Shown here one piece after another: positions 32,375 to 40,801 of a DNA stretch of 49,225 nucleotides (its first letter is position 1; each line of letters starts with the position of its first letter). A program made the position numbers and the translations under genes. Source of the stretch: Methanobacteriota archaeon. GTDB lineage: Archaea > Thermoplasmatota > Thermoplasmata > RBG-16-68-12. The stretch is from assembly GCA_005878665.1 (NCBI GenBank), contig VBLR01000151.1, forward strand, positions 1-49,225. Direction: 5' to 3'. Under the pieces are notes generated by a model. The model was not told the origin of the DNA and did no database searches. It saw nothing but the letters and a program-made list of their open reading frames with translations.

Positions 32375-33265
32375 ATGCCGGCGGAAGCGAAGGTCAACCG
32401 AAAGGACAAGCGGATCATCGTCGAGAACGTCCGCCGCGTCCTCCTCAAGGAATACCTGATGAACGAGACGCGACGGGCCGGCTTCGGCGGGCTGGACATC
32501 CAACGCACGCCGATGGGGACCCGGGTCACCCTCCTGGCCGAACGTCCGGGGCTCGTCATCGGCCGGAAGGGCGGCGCGATCAAGAGCCTCACGGAAGCGG
32601 TCGAGCAAAAGTTCCGGTTCGACAACCCGCAGATCGAAGTCCAGGAGGTCGCGAGCCCTGCGCTGAACGCCCAGATCATGGCGGAGAAGCTCGCGAACGC
32701 CCTCGAGCGGGGCTGGCATTTCCGACGGGCCGGCCACTCGACCGTGCGGCGGATCATGGAAGCCGGCGCGAAGGGTTGCCTCGTCGTGATCGCGGGCAAG
32801 CTCACGGGGCAGCGGCATCGCACGGAGAAGTTCAAGGCGGGTCACATCAAGTACTGCGGCGAGCCGCGGAACCTCTGGATGGACCTCGGGTTCGCATCGG
32901 CCAAACTGAAGCCCGGCGTCATCGGAGTGACCGTCGAGATCATGGATCCGCGGGCGAAGCTGCCCGACGAAATCGAGATCAAGAAGCCGACCGCCGAGTA
33001 CCTCGCCGCCGCGGCGGCTGCTGCGGAGGCAGAACGGATTGCCCCGCCGGAGCCGATCGTCGAGGTCGCGGCCGTGGTCGGACCCGGAATCGATGGAGAG
33101 TCGGTCGAAGAGCCGGAGCCCCTGATCGTCCCCGAAGAGGCCGATCCGGCGAAGAAGGTCAAGAAGAGCAAGGTCGCGGCGAAGCGGCTCAAGAAAGTCG
33201 CGAAGCAGGTGAGTGAACTCGGGGTCGACGTCGACGTGGACACCGGAGGAGGCGACGAAACGTAA
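32375..33265 (+). CDS. rps3: Small ribosomal subunit protein uS3 with C-terminal tail
   Basis: S3 helps form the mRNA entry channel. The KH domain motif VIGRKGGAIKSL and the C-terminal domain segment RRAGHSTVRRIMEAGAKGCL are present, followed by GHIKYCGEP. The core ends near residue 208. After it comes an extension of about 85 residues: an Ala-rich helix, an acidic/Pro stretch and a Lys-rich end (KKVKKSKVAAKRLKKVAK). It totals 296 residues, above the usual 210-250. ATG 32375 lies 1 nt after the rpl22 stop. Confidence 0.95.
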   Translation: MPAEAKVNRKDKRIIVENVRRVLLKEYLMNETRRAGFGGLDIQRTPMGTRVTLLAERPGLVIGRKGGAIKSLTEAVEQKFRFDNPQIEVQEVASPALNAQIMAEKLANALERGWHFRRAGHSTVRRIMEAGAKGCLVVIAGKLTGQRHRTEKFKAGHIKYCGEPRNLWMDLGFASAKLKPGVIGVTVEIMDPRAKLPDEIEIKKPTAEYLAAAAAAAEAERIAPPEPIVEVAAVVGPGIDGESVEEPEPLIVPEEADPAKKVKKSKVAAKRLKKVAKQVSELGVDVDVDTGGGDET

Positions 33266-33531
33266 TGCCGCTGCTCCGGACGAAGGAGATCCGCGCGATG
33301 GACGCGGAGACGATCGCGAAGAAGCTCACGGAGCTTCGGGACGAACTCATGCATGAGCGGGGCGTGGCCGCGATGGGTGGCGCGCCGCCGAACCCCGGGA
33401 AGATCCGGGCGCTCCGGAAGAACATCGCTCGTATCCTGACAATCATGCGAGAGGAAGAGTTGGCGGGAAGCGCCCCGGCCCCGGCGAAAGCCGCTCCCGG
33501 GAAGGCCGCTCCGTCCGGAGAGGAGACGTGA
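33265..33531 (+). CDS. rpl29: Large ribosomal subunit protein uL29
   Basis: The 88-residue L29 has the two-helix fold: RTKEIRAMDAETIAKKLTEL, a Gly/Pro loop, then PGKIRALRKNIARILTIMRE. An Ala/Pro/Lys tail of about 22 residues is extra. The ATG overlaps the rps3 stop (TAATG), and the stop overlaps the RNase P gene. Confidence 0.93.
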   Translation: MPLLRTKEIRAMDAETIAKKLTELRDELMHERGVAAMGGAPPNPGKIRALRKNIARILTIMREEELAGSAPAPAKAAPGKAAPSGEET

Positions 33532-33785
33532 TGGTGAACCTGCGGAAGCACGAGCTGATCGGGCTCCGGGTGGAGGTCGTCGATGCATCCGACCCGAGCC
33601 AGGAGCATGTCCGCGGACGCGTCGTCGACGAGACTCGGAACATGCTGGTGGTCGACGTGCAGGGAGAGGAGAAGCGAATCCCGAAACACGGCAGCCGCTT
33701 CCGGTTCGACGTCCCCGGCGGCTTCGAGGTCGACGGCGATGAGATTCGATTTCGACCCGAGGATCGCGTGAAGAAGGCCCGGTGA
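33528..33785 (+). CDS. rnp1: Ribonuclease P protein component 1 (Rpp29/Pop4)
   Basis: This 85-residue protein belongs to the archaeal RNase P subunit family that aids tRNA 5' processing. It has the family pattern LRKHELIGLRVEVVDASDPS, GRVVDETRNMLVVDVQGEEK, RIPKHGSRFRFDVPGG. Its place between rpl29 and rps17 is the standard archaeal location. GTG 33528 overlaps the rpl29 stop; ATG 33531 is one codon later. Confidence 0.94.
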   Translation: MMVNLRKHELIGLRVEVVDASDPSQEHVRGRVVDETRNMLVVDVQGEEKRIPKHGSRFRFDVPGGFEVDGDEIRFRPEDRVKKAR

Positions 33786-33791
33786 ATTGAG

Positions 33792-34190
33792 ATGGCGGGG
33801 AAGAAGGCGCAGAAGAAACCGGCCACGCCGGCCTCCGCGCCGAAACCGGTCGGCTCGACCGTGCGGGACGTCGGGATTGACGTTCCGATACCGGAGAAGC
33901 CGTGCACGGACCCGAAATGCCCGTTCCACGGTCGACTGTCCGTCCGCGGCCAGACCCTGGAAGGCGTCGTCGTGTCGACTCGGATGCAGAACACGGTCGT
34001 CATCGAGCGCCAGTACCTGCGGTTCATCCGGAAGTATCAGCGCTACGAGAAGCGGACGCACCGCATGAATGTCCACGCGCCGCCGTGCCTCGGGCTCCAG
34101 ATCGGGCATCGTGTCCTCGCGATGGAATGCCGGCCCCTCGGGAAGACCGTCCACTTCGTCGCGATTCACAACCAGGGGGTCGCCGGATGA
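33792..34190 (+). CDS. rps17: Small ribosomal subunit protein uS17
   Basis: The 132-residue archaeal S17 has an OB fold: CTDPKCPFHGRLSVRGQTLE, GVVVSTRMQNTVVIERQYL, KYQRYEKRTHRMNVHAPPCL and a VGHRVLAMECRPL-like end. A Lys/Ala/Pro-rich leader of about 25 residues precedes the core. The stop overlaps rpl14 (ATGA). Confidence 0.95.
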   Translation: MAGKKAQKKPATPASAPKPVGSTVRDVGIDVPIPEKPCTDPKCPFHGRLSVRGQTLEGVVVSTRMQNTVVIERQYLRFIRKYQRYEKRTHRMNVHAPPCLGLQIGHRVLAMECRPLGKTVHFVAIHNQGVAG

Positions 34191-34585
34191 AGGGACTCCC
34201 GGGCCGACAGACGCGCGGATTGCCGAAGGGCGCGCGCCTCGAGTGCATCGACAACACCGGCGCGAAGATCGTCGAGATCATCGAGGTCATGAAGTACCGC
34301 GGCGTCCGCAACCGAATCTCGAGCGCGGGCATCGCGGACCTCCTGGTCGTCACGGTCAAGAAAGGCACGCCGGAGACGCGCAAGCAAGTGATGAACGCCG
34401 TCATCGTGCGCCAACGCCGACCGTTCCGCCGGCCGGAGGGCATGATGGTCCAGTTCGAGGACAACGCGTGCGTGATCGTGACCCCGGAAGGCGAAGTGAA
34501 AGGCTCGGACATCAAGGGCCCCGTGGCCCGCGAGGCCGCGGAGCGCTGGCCGCGGGTCGCCGCGACGGCGAGCATGATCGTGTGA
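34187..34585 (+). CDS. rpl14: Large ribosomal subunit protein uL14
   Basis: The 132-residue L14 shows GARLECIDNTGAKIVEIIEV, IADLLVVTVKKGTPETRKQV and VQFEDNACVIVTPEGEVKGS, then GPVAREAAERWPRVAATAS. It contacts the 30S subunit at an intersubunit bridge. ATG 34187 overlaps the rps17 stop. Confidence 0.95.
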   Translation: MKGLPGRQTRGLPKGARLECIDNTGAKIVEIIEVMKYRGVRNRISSAGIADLLVVTVKKGTPETRKQVMNAVIVRQRRPFRRPEGMMVQFEDNACVIVTPEGEVKGSDIKGPVAREAAERWPRVAATASMIV

Positions 34586-34594
34586 GGACTCCGG

Positions 34595-34954
34595 ATGACG
34601 AGCAGGAAACCCCGGACCCAACGGAAGCGGGCGGCGAACGCGCCGCTGCATACGAAACGGATCATGGCATCGTCTCATCTCGCGCCGGAAATCCACGACA
34701 AGTCGAAGGCTCACCTACCGCGGGCCCTTCCGGTCCGAAAAGGCGACACGGTCCGCATCATGCGAGGCGGCTTCCGCGGGAAGGAAGGAAAGGTCGTCTC
34801 CGTGGATCGCGTCCATGGGACCGTCGTCATCGAAGGGATCACGATCGAGAAGGTGGATGAGAAGAAAGTGGCCCGGCCGCTGCACGCCTCGAATCTCCTC
34901 ATCGTCCGCATGGACGACACGGATCCATGGCGCCGGCGCAAATTCGAGGAGTGA
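34595..34954 (+). CDS. rpl24: Large ribosomal subunit protein uL24
   Basis: The 119-residue L24 has a KOW motif: LPVRKGDTVRIMRGGFRGKE followed by GKVVSVDRVHGTVVIEGITI. It is an early 50S assembly protein. The N-terminus (RKPRTQRKRAANAPLHTKR) is the standard archaeal/eukaryotic type. It lies 9 nt after rpl14. Confidence 0.95.
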   Translation: MTSRKPRTQRKRAANAPLHTKRIMASSHLAPEIHDKSKAHLPRALPVRKGDTVRIMRGGFRGKEGKVVSVDRVHGTVVIEGITIEKVDEKKVARPLHASNLLIVRMDDTDPWRRRKFEE

Positions 34955-34961
34955 GTCGACC

Positions 34962-35672
34962 GTGAAGAAGCATCTGAAGCGGTTGCCGGCGCCCCGCAGC
35001 TGGACGATTCCGAGGAAGACGGATTTCTGGGTCGTGAAGCCCTCGGCGGGTCCGCATCCGATCGATGCGAGCGTCCCCCTCGGACTGATCCTTCGAGACA
35101 TGCTGAAGGTCTGCGCCAGCGCGCGGGAGGCCCGGCACATCCTGAACGACCGCGGCGTCCTCGTCGACGGCCGTGCCGTCACGGATCCGAAATTCCCGGT
35201 CGGCCTGATGGATGTCCTCTCGTTCGCGACGACGAAGGCCCACTACCGGATGCTCGTCGATACGCGCGGGAAGATGGCCCTCGTCCCCATCGGCGAGGCC
35301 GATTCGAATTGGAAGCTGTGCCGCGTTGAGGACAAGACGACGGTCCGGCGCGGCAAGACGCAGGTGAATCTCCATGACGGGCGGAACGTCCTGCTGGAGA
35401 AAGACGCGTACAAGACCGGCGCCACGCTGAAGGTCCACGTCCCGGACCAGAAAGTCGTCGAGCACTACGAGCTCGGAAAGGGGGCGCCGGTCCTCGTGAC
35501 GGGAGGCCAACACGTCGGCGAGATCGCGCACGTCCTCGACATCCAGAGGACGCGGAATCCGCGGGCCAACATCGTGACATTCACGGAAGGCTTCTCGACG
35601 GACATCGGCAAGGTGTTCGTCGTCGGCAAGGAGGCCCCATCGATCAAGACGCCGGAGGTGTCGGCGCTCTAG
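34962..35672 (+). CDS. rps4e: Small ribosomal subunit protein eS4
   Basis: The 236-residue eS4 begins MKKHLKRLPAPRSWTIPRKT. An S4 RNA-binding domain follows (ILRDMLKVCASAREARHIL), then a KOW-like segment (VLVTGGQHVGEIAHV) and the C-terminal FVVGKEAPSIKTPE. This family is found only in archaea and eukaryotes. GTG 34962 is 7 nt after the rpl24 stop and matches the conserved N-terminus. Confidence 0.95.
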   Translation: MKKHLKRLPAPRSWTIPRKTDFWVVKPSAGPHPIDASVPLGLILRDMLKVCASAREARHILNDRGVLVDGRAVTDPKFPVGLMDVLSFATTKAHYRMLVDTRGKMALVPIGEADSNWKLCRVEDKTTVRRGKTQVNLHDGRNVLLEKDAYKTGATLKVHVPDQKVVEHYELGKGAPVLVTGGQHVGEIAHVLDIQRTRNPRANIVTFTEGFSTDIGKVFVVGKEAPSIKTPEVSAL

Positions 35673-35680
35673 GTGGGACC

Positions 35681-36190
35681 ATGGCGGGCATGCGCGACAT
35701 CCGGATCGAGAAGGTCGTGGTCAACGTCGGCGTCGGCGAGGCGGGCGAGAAGCTCGTGAAGGCGCAGAAGGTCCTCGAGCTCGTGACGAAACAGAAGTCC
35801 GTGCAAACCCTGAGCCATCAGGCGGTCCGGGATTGGGGCGTCCGTCGGAACATGCCGATCGGAACGCGCGTCACGTTGCGGGGCGATCCCGCCGAGGCGT
35901 TCCTGGCGGCCGCGCTCTCGATTCGGAACAACCGCCTCCCGGCATACAGTTTCGACTCGAGCGGGAACTTCTCGTTCGGGATTCAAGACTACACGGATTT
36001 CCAGGGGATGAAGTACGATCCGGAAATCGGCGTGTTCGGGATGGACGTCAGCGTGAGCCTGCAGCGGCCCGGCTGGCGCGTCGCCCGACGTTCGAACAAA
36101 TCCCGCCGGATCCCGCGGCGGCATCGCGTCACACGCGACGAAGGGATGCAGTTCATGAAGGACCGTTTCAAGGTCGAGGTGGTCGTGTGA
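35681..36190 (+). CDS. rpl5: Large ribosomal subunit protein uL5
   Basis: The 169-residue archaeal L5 binds 5S rRNA and contacts P-site tRNA. It reads MRDIRIEKVVVNVGVGEAGE, KVLELVTKQKSVQTLSHQAV and FSFGIQDYTDFQGMKYDPEI, with FGMDVSVSLQRPGWRVARR later. The stop overlaps rps14 (GTGA). Confidence 0.95.
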   Translation: MAGMRDIRIEKVVVNVGVGEAGEKLVKAQKVLELVTKQKSVQTLSHQAVRDWGVRRNMPIGTRVTLRGDPAEAFLAAALSIRNNRLPAYSFDSSGNFSFGIQDYTDFQGMKYDPEIGVFGMDVSVSLQRPGWRVARRSNKSRRIPRRHRVTRDEGMQFMKDRFKVEVVV

Positions 36191-36333
36191 AGCGGACGAA
36201 AGATTTCGGCCGGAAGCGAGGTTGCCTGCGGTGCGGCCGCAAGCGGGGCATCGTTCGCCGGTACGGGCTCCACCTCTGCCGGCAATGTTTCCGCGAGATC
36301 GCCTACGAGCTCGGCTTCCGGAAGTACAGCTGA
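36187..36333 (+). CDS. rps14: Small ribosomal subunit protein uS14 (zinc-binding)
   Basis: The 48-residue protein is the short zinc-finger S14 of archaea: Cys13 and Cys16 in GCLRCGRKRG, Cys31 and Cys34 in LCRQCFREIA, ending LGFRKYS. GTG 36187 overlaps the rpl5 stop. Confidence 0.94.
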   Translation: MKRTKDFGRKRGCLRCGRKRGIVRRYGLHLCRQCFREIAYELGFRKYS

Positions 36334-36342
36334 GGGGACGCC

Positions 36343-36732
36343 ATGTTACAAGATGCTCTCAACGACGCCATGGTAACAATGCGGAACGCCGAGGCGGCGG
36401 GCAAGACGGACTGCGTGATCCGGCCTGCGTCGAAGCTGATCGGCCGTGTCCTCAAGGTGATGCAGGAGAACGAGTACATCCGGTCGTTCGAGCTGATCGA
36501 GGACGGCCGCGGGAACCTCTACCGCGTGGCGTTGGTCGGCAGCATCAACAATTGCGGCGTGATCAAGCCGAGGTTCGCCGTCAAGCGGACGGAACTGGAA
36601 AAGTGGGAGGCCCGATACCTTCCCGCGCAGGACTTCGGCGTACTCATCCTGACGACCACGGAAGGCGTGATCTCTCAAACGAAGGCGAAGCAGATCGGCG
36701 TGGGCGGCAAGCTCATCGCATACGTGTACTAG
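36343..36732 (+). CDS. rps8: Small ribosomal subunit protein uS8
   Basis: The 129-residue S8 has LQDALNDAMVTMRNAEAAGK, SKLIGRVLKVMQENEYIRSF and the C-terminal FGVLILTTTEGVISQTKAKQ. It is a primary 16S rRNA binder. The length is normal. The gene lies 9 nt after rps14. Confidence 0.95.
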   Translation: MLQDALNDAMVTMRNAEAAGKTDCVIRPASKLIGRVLKVMQENEYIRSFELIEDGRGNLYRVALVGSINNCGVIKPRFAVKRTELEKWEARYLPAQDFGVLILTTTEGVISQTKAKQIGVGGKLIAYVY

Positions 36733-36740
36733 GTGACAAC

Positions 36741-37286
36741 ATGCCGGTAGCGGGGTTGCTGGAAGAGGCCGTCGAGATTCCCTCCGGGGTCCAGCTCAAG
36801 GTCGACGGCGACTTCGTCGTCGTGACGGGCGGCGGCCACACCCTCCGACGCCGGCTCTCTCACCCCCGGTTGCGCATCGATGTGAAAGGGCAACAGGCCA
36901 CCATACGGTGCGAGTTCCCGCGGCGGAAAGAGGCGGCTCTCGTGGGCACGTTCGCGGCCCACCTGCGAAACATGGTCGTCGGGGTCAAGGAGGGCTTCAC
37001 GTACGAGATGAAGATCGTCTACAGCCACTTCCCGCTGAAGGCCACCGTGAAGGGCTCCGAATTCATCATCGAAAACTTCCTCGGCGAGAAGTTCCCGCGC
37101 AAGACGAGGATCCTCGGGGACACAAAGGTCGAGGTGAAGGGCGACCAAGTCCTCCTCAGCGGCCCGGACGTCGAGGCGGTCGGTCAGACGGCCGCGAACA
37201 TCGAGCAGGCCACCCGAATTCGCGGATTCGACCCGCGGATTTTCCAGGACGGGATTTATATCACGAAGAAGGCCGGGGAGGCGTGA
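36741..37286 (+). CDS. rpl6: Large ribosomal subunit protein uL6
   Basis: The 181-residue archaeal L6 has two related halves, with TLRRRLSHPRLRIDVKG, VGVKEGFTYEMKIVYSHFPL and FLGEKFPRKTRILGDTKVEV. The end (FDPRIFQDGIYITKK) is typical. It binds near the sarcin-ricin loop. The gene lies 8 nt after rps8 and 1 nt before rpl32e. Confidence 0.95.
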   Translation: MPVAGLLEEAVEIPSGVQLKVDGDFVVVTGGGHTLRRRLSHPRLRIDVKGQQATIRCEFPRRKEAALVGTFAAHLRNMVVGVKEGFTYEMKIVYSHFPLKATVKGSEFIIENFLGEKFPRKTRILGDTKVEVKGDQVLLSGPDVEAVGQTAANIEQATRIRGFDPRIFQDGIYITKKAGEA

Positions 37287-37287
37287 C

Positions 37288-38076
37288 ATGGCCGAGGAGA
37301 AGGAGCCGAAGGCGGACGCCAAGCCGGCGAAGAAGGCGAAGAAGACCGCCGTCCCGGAGGTCCCCGAGCCCGAGCAACCGCTCCCCACGGCCGCCGAGAT
37401 CCGCGCCGCCAAGAAGGCCGAACTCGTCGAATGGTCCGAGCGATACGGCCTCAGTCAAGAGGGGAAGGTCGACGACCTCCGGAGGCGTCTCCGCGCGTTT
37501 GTCGAGAAGAAGGCGGCGAAAGAGGCTCCTCCGAAAGAGGAAAAGCCCGCGCCTCCGAAAGAGGAGAAGAAGCCCAAGGAGAAGCCGAAGGAGAAACCGA
37601 AGCCTCCGAAAGAGAAGAAGGGAAAGAAGGAAGCGGAAGAAGAGGAGCCGGAAGAAGCGGTCCACGAACCGCGGGCGAAGCCGAAGCTCGAGCCTCATCT
37701 GAAGCGACTCCTCGCGTTCCGATCTGCGAAGAATGCGGCGCGGCCCAAGTTCCGCCGCCAAGAGTGGTTCCGGTATCGGAGGTTCGCCGACGCGTGGCGA
37801 AAGCCGCAGGGCGGCCAGTCGAAGCTCCGCCGCCACTTCGGCTACCGATGGAACCTCCCGTCGATCGGCTATCGGGGCCCGCGGGCGGTTCGCGGGCTCC
37901 ACCCGAGCGGCTTCGAGGAAGTCCTGGTGCATAACGAACGACAACTCGAAGGGCTGGACTCGGCGAAGCAGGCGGTCCGGATCGCCCATGCGGTCGGAAG
38001 CCGCAAGCGCGAGCTCATCGAGAAAGCGTGCGACGAGAAAGGCCTCCGCGTGCTGAACCGGATGGTGACCAAATGA
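37288..38076 (+). CDS. rpl32e: Large ribosomal subunit protein eL32 with SAP-like N-terminal extension
   Basis: The eL32 core starts near residue 137 (HLKRLLAFRSAKNAARPKFR) and continues with FRYRRFADAWRKPQGGQSKL, GYRGPRAVRGLHPSGFEEVL and a normal end. Ahead of it are about 135 extra residues. After an Ala/Lys-rich start, residues 34-72 (TAAEIRAAKKAELVEWSERY, GLSQEGKVDDLRRRLRAFV) match the SAP-domain pattern of a short helix, a Gly turn and a second helix. Residues 73-128 are repeated PKEEK/PKEKP units. SAP domains usually bind DNA or RNA. The stop overlaps rpl19e (ATGA). Confidence 0.94.
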   Translation: MAEEKEPKADAKPAKKAKKTAVPEVPEPEQPLPTAAEIRAAKKAELVEWSERYGLSQEGKVDDLRRRLRAFVEKKAAKEAPPKEEKPAPPKEEKKPKEKPKEKPKPPKEKKGKKEAEEEEPEEAVHEPRAKPKLEPHLKRLLAFRSAKNAARPKFRRQEWFRYRRFADAWRKPQGGQSKLRRHFGYRWNLPSIGYRGPRAVRGLHPSGFEEVLVHNERQLEGLDSAKQAVRIAHAVGSRKRELIEKACDEKGLRVLNRMVTK

Positions 38077-38537
38077 GGTTCGACTACCAGCGGCGCCTCG
38101 CGGCGTCGATCATGGGCATCGGCGTCAACCGCGTGTGGATCACGACCGACCCGAAGGTCCAGGACGACATCCTCGACGCGATCACCCGGGATGGAATTCG
38201 CAACCTGATCCGCAAGAACATCATCCAGAAGCGGCCGGTACGAGGCGTTTCCCGCGGGCGTGCCCGTCACCGGGCCGCGCAGCGGGCAAAGGGTCGGCGC
38301 CGCGGCCACGGCAGCCGCAAAGGCGCCCTGAATGCGCGGACGCCGCAGAAAACCCGCTGGATCCAGATCATCCGGGGCATGCGTCGTTACCTGCGCGAGC
38401 TCCGCGACCAGGGGCGGATCGATGCGTCCACGTACCGACGGTTCTACGGCCAGTCCAAGGGCGGCATGTTCAAATCGAAGTCCCACTTGGACCAGCAGTT
38501 GCGCGCCGCCGGCGTTATCAAGGAGGCACCGAAGTGA
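38073..38537 (+). CDS. rpl19e: Large ribosomal subunit protein eL19
   Basis: The 154-residue eL19 shows RRLAASIMGIGVNRVWITTD, ITRDGIRNLIRKNIIQKRPV and the very basic GRRRGHGSRKGALNARTPQK, with IRGMRRYLRELRDQGRID next. The family is specific to archaea and eukaryotes. ATG 38073 overlaps the rpl32e stop. Confidence 0.95.
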   Translation: MRFDYQRRLAASIMGIGVNRVWITTDPKVQDDILDAITRDGIRNLIRKNIIQKRPVRGVSRGRARHRAAQRAKGRRRGHGSRKGALNARTPQKTRWIQIIRGMRRYLRELRDQGRIDASTYRRFYGQSKGGMFKSKSHLDQQLRAAGVIKEAPK

Positions 38538-39034
38538 AGCAAGGACCCCACTACCGAGTTCCTTTCCGGCGGCGCCGCGAAGGCCGCACGGACTATCGTG
38601 CGCGGTCGAAGCTCCTCCGGAGCGGGAAGCCCCGGGTCGTCGTCCGGAAGACGCTCAACCAGACGATCGTGCAGTTCATCGTGGCGGACCCCACGGGAGA
38701 CCGGGTCGTCGCGACCGCGCAGTCCCTCGAGTTGAAGGACCGCGGGTGGGCCGCGGGCACGGGCAACCTCCCGGCCGCGTACTTGACCGGGTATCTCGCG
38801 GGCAAACGGGCCTCCGCCAAAGGGGTGACCGAGGCCATCCTCGATTTGGGATTACAACGGCCGTCGAAGGGCGGCCGCCTGTTCGCCGCCCTCCAAGGCC
38901 TCCTCGACTCCGGCGTTTCGGTGCCGCACAGCCCGGAGGTCTTGCCGTCGAAAGAGCGGATTCGCGGCGCGCACATCGGGGAGTCGATTCCCACGCAGTT
39001 CGATGCGGTGAAGTCGAAGCTGGAGGCGCCCTGA
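38534..39034 (+). CDS. rpl18: Large ribosomal subunit protein uL18
   Basis: The 166-residue archaeal L18 binds 5S rRNA with L5. It reads GPHYRVPFRRRREGRTDYRA, RKTLNQTIVQFIVADPTGDR and a helix region AAYLTGYLAGKRASAKGV. GTG 38534 overlaps the rpl19e stop; its own stop overlaps the rps5 ATG (TGATG). Confidence 0.95.
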   Translation: MKQGPHYRVPFRRRREGRTDYRARSKLLRSGKPRVVVRKTLNQTIVQFIVADPTGDRVVATAQSLELKDRGWAAGTGNLPAAYLTGYLAGKRASAKGVTEAILDLGLQRPSKGGRLFAALQGLLDSGVSVPHSPEVLPSKERIRGAHIGESIPTQFDAVKSKLEAP

Positions 39035-39885
39035 TGCCGCAGCGGCGCGGGGGGCGCGGCCGCAAGCGGGAGGCCCGAGCCGCGAGGCCGGAGCGGAACC
39101 TCAGCGAGTGGGCGCCGAAGACGAAACTCGGCCGGCTCGTCCTCGCGGGCGAGCTGACGACGCTCGGGGACGCGATCCGGACGGGCCTGCCGATCCGCGA
39201 ACCGGAGATTGTGGACATCCTGCTCCCGGAGACCGAGGACGAGGTCCTGGACGTCAATATGGTGCAACGGATGACGGACTCCGGTCGCCGAGTGAACTTC
39301 GTGATCACGTGCATCGTCGGAAACAAGGATGGCTTCGCGGGCCTCGGCCGTGCGCGCGGCCGTGAGGTCGGTCCGTCGATCCGGCGCGCGATCGATAACG
39401 CGAAACTCAACATGATTGAGATCAAGCGGGGCTGCGGCTCGTGGGAATGCGGCTGCGGCCGATCCCACACGCTTCCGTTCAAGGTGACGGGGAGCAGCGG
39501 ATCCGTCGAAGTGGTCCTCAAGCCGGCGCCTCAGGGGGTCGGCCTCGCGGTGGGCGACATCGCGAAGAGCGTGCTGCGGCTCGCCGGCATCACGGACGCG
39601 TGGGGTTTCACGAAGGGCCACACGAAGACGACTGTCAATTATGCGCTCGCAACGTTCGCCGCGCTCCGGCAGACCGGCCAAGTCAAAGTCCGATCCGAGC
39701 AGACGGAGCGGCTGAAGATCAAGGCCGGCGCGGAACAGGTCTTCACCCGAAAGGTTGAGGCACCGCCGGTCGTGGCCGGAGGACCGCCTCCGGGCGAACT
39801 GCCGGAGGAAATCGAAGTCGAGGGAGCGTCGCTGACGGAAGGGCCGGCGGAGGAAACGAAGGACGAGGAGGCCCCGGAGGAATGA
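39034..39885 (+). CDS. rps5: Small ribosomal subunit protein uS5 with acidic C-terminal tail
   Basis: The 283-residue S5 has VQRMTDSGRRVNFVITCIVG, NKDGFAGLGRARGREVGPSI, RGCGSWECGCGRSHTLPFKV and GFTKGHTKTTVNYALATFAA. It shapes the mRNA entry site with S3. After about residue 235 there is an acidic tail rich in Pro, Glu and Ala, not found in most archaeal S5 proteins (usually 210-240 residues). The stop overlaps rpl30 (ATGA). Confidence 0.95.
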   Translation: MPQRRGGRGRKREARAARPERNLSEWAPKTKLGRLVLAGELTTLGDAIRTGLPIREPEIVDILLPETEDEVLDVNMVQRMTDSGRRVNFVITCIVGNKDGFAGLGRARGREVGPSIRRAIDNAKLNMIEIKRGCGSWECGCGRSHTLPFKVTGSSGSVEVVLKPAPQGVGLAVGDIAKSVLRLAGITDAWGFTKGHTKTTVNYALATFAALRQTGQVKVRSEQTERLKIKAGAEQVFTRKVEAPPVVAGGPPPGELPEEIEVEGASLTEGPAEETKDEEAPEE

Positions 39886-40370
39886 GCTTCGCCGTCCTGA
39901 GGATCCGAGGGAAAGGCGACCTCCGTCGCGATGTGAAAGACACCCTCCGGATGCTGCACCTGACCCGCCAGAACCATTGCTCGATCGTCCCGGAAGACCC
40001 CACGTTCCGAGGCATGCTCCAACTCGTGAAGGACCACGTCACCTGGGGCGAAATCGATCCGGAAGTCCTCGCCAAACTCCTCCTAAAGCGCGGCCGCCAG
40101 ATCGGCGACAAGCCGATCGACGACTCGTTCGTGAAGGGCCACAGCAAGTTCAAGTCAATCTGGGATCTGAGCCAGGCGATCACGAAAGGCGAGGCGACCC
40201 TCGCCGACGTGCGCGAGCTCCGCCCCGTCCTCCGGCTCCCGCCGCCGCGGAAAGGCTATCGCGGAATCAAGCGGGGATTCCACGACGGCGGCGACCTCGG
40301 GTACCGCGGAGGAGCGATCAATTCGCTCCTCGTGCGCATGCTCGTCGAGGAGGGGAACGATGGTCTCTAG
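39882..40370 (+). CDS. rpl30: Large ribosomal subunit protein uL30
   Basis: The 162-residue archaeal-type L30 has AVLRIRGKGDLRRDVKDTLR, MLHLTRQNHCSIVPEDPTFR, GMLQLVKDHVTWGEID and the C-terminal PPRKGYRGIKRGFHDGGDLG. ATG 39882 overlaps the rps5 stop; its end overlaps rpl15 by 11 nt. Confidence 0.95.
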   Translation: MSFAVLRIRGKGDLRRDVKDTLRMLHLTRQNHCSIVPEDPTFRGMLQLVKDHVTWGEIDPEVLAKLLLKRGRQIGDKPIDDSFVKGHSKFKSIWDLSQAITKGEATLADVRELRPVLRLPPPRKGYRGIKRGFHDGGDLGYRGGAINSLLVRMLVEEGNDGL

Positions 40371-40797
40371 GACGCGGAAGTTGCGCGGCAGCCGAACCCA
40401 CGGTCGAGGGAAGAAGCACGGGAGAGGCGCCGGCGGCCGAGGCGGCACCGGCATGGCGGGCCTTCACAAGCACAAATTCAAGTGGATGATCAAGTACGAC
40501 CCGGATCACTTCGGGCGGCACGGCTTCACCCGACACGCGCAGCCTCGCGAGACGAATTCGATCGACCTCGAGGACCTCGTACACCGGATCGCCGAATTCG
40601 AATCCGCTGGCCACGCGCGGAAGGACAACGCTCGAATCGACGTAGACCTCACCGCCGCCGGAATCCACAAGCTATTAGGTTCTGGTCGCGTAACGATGGC
40701 AATGCGGATCACCGTCGCGAAGGCCTCTCCGACGGCCGTCGCGAAGGTCTCCGGCGCTGGCGGCGAGGTCGTCCTCCCAGGGGACGCCGGGAAGTAG
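40360..40797 (+). CDS. rpl15: Large ribosomal subunit protein uL15
   Basis: The 145-residue L15 starts RTRKLRGSRTHGRGKKHGRG, followed by GAGGRGGTGMAGLHKHKFKW, DHFGRHGFTRHAQ and a strand region ITVAKASPTAVAKVSGAGGE. It is the last ribosomal gene before secY. ATG 40360 lies inside the end of rpl30. Confidence 0.95.
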   Translation: MVSRTRKLRGSRTHGRGKKHGRGAGGRGGTGMAGLHKHKFKWMIKYDPDHFGRHGFTRHAQPRETNSIDLEDLVHRIAEFESAGHARKDNARIDVDLTAAGIHKLLGSGRVTMAMRITVAKASPTAVAKVSGAGGEVVLPGDAGK

Positions 40798-40801
40798 GCC
40801 G

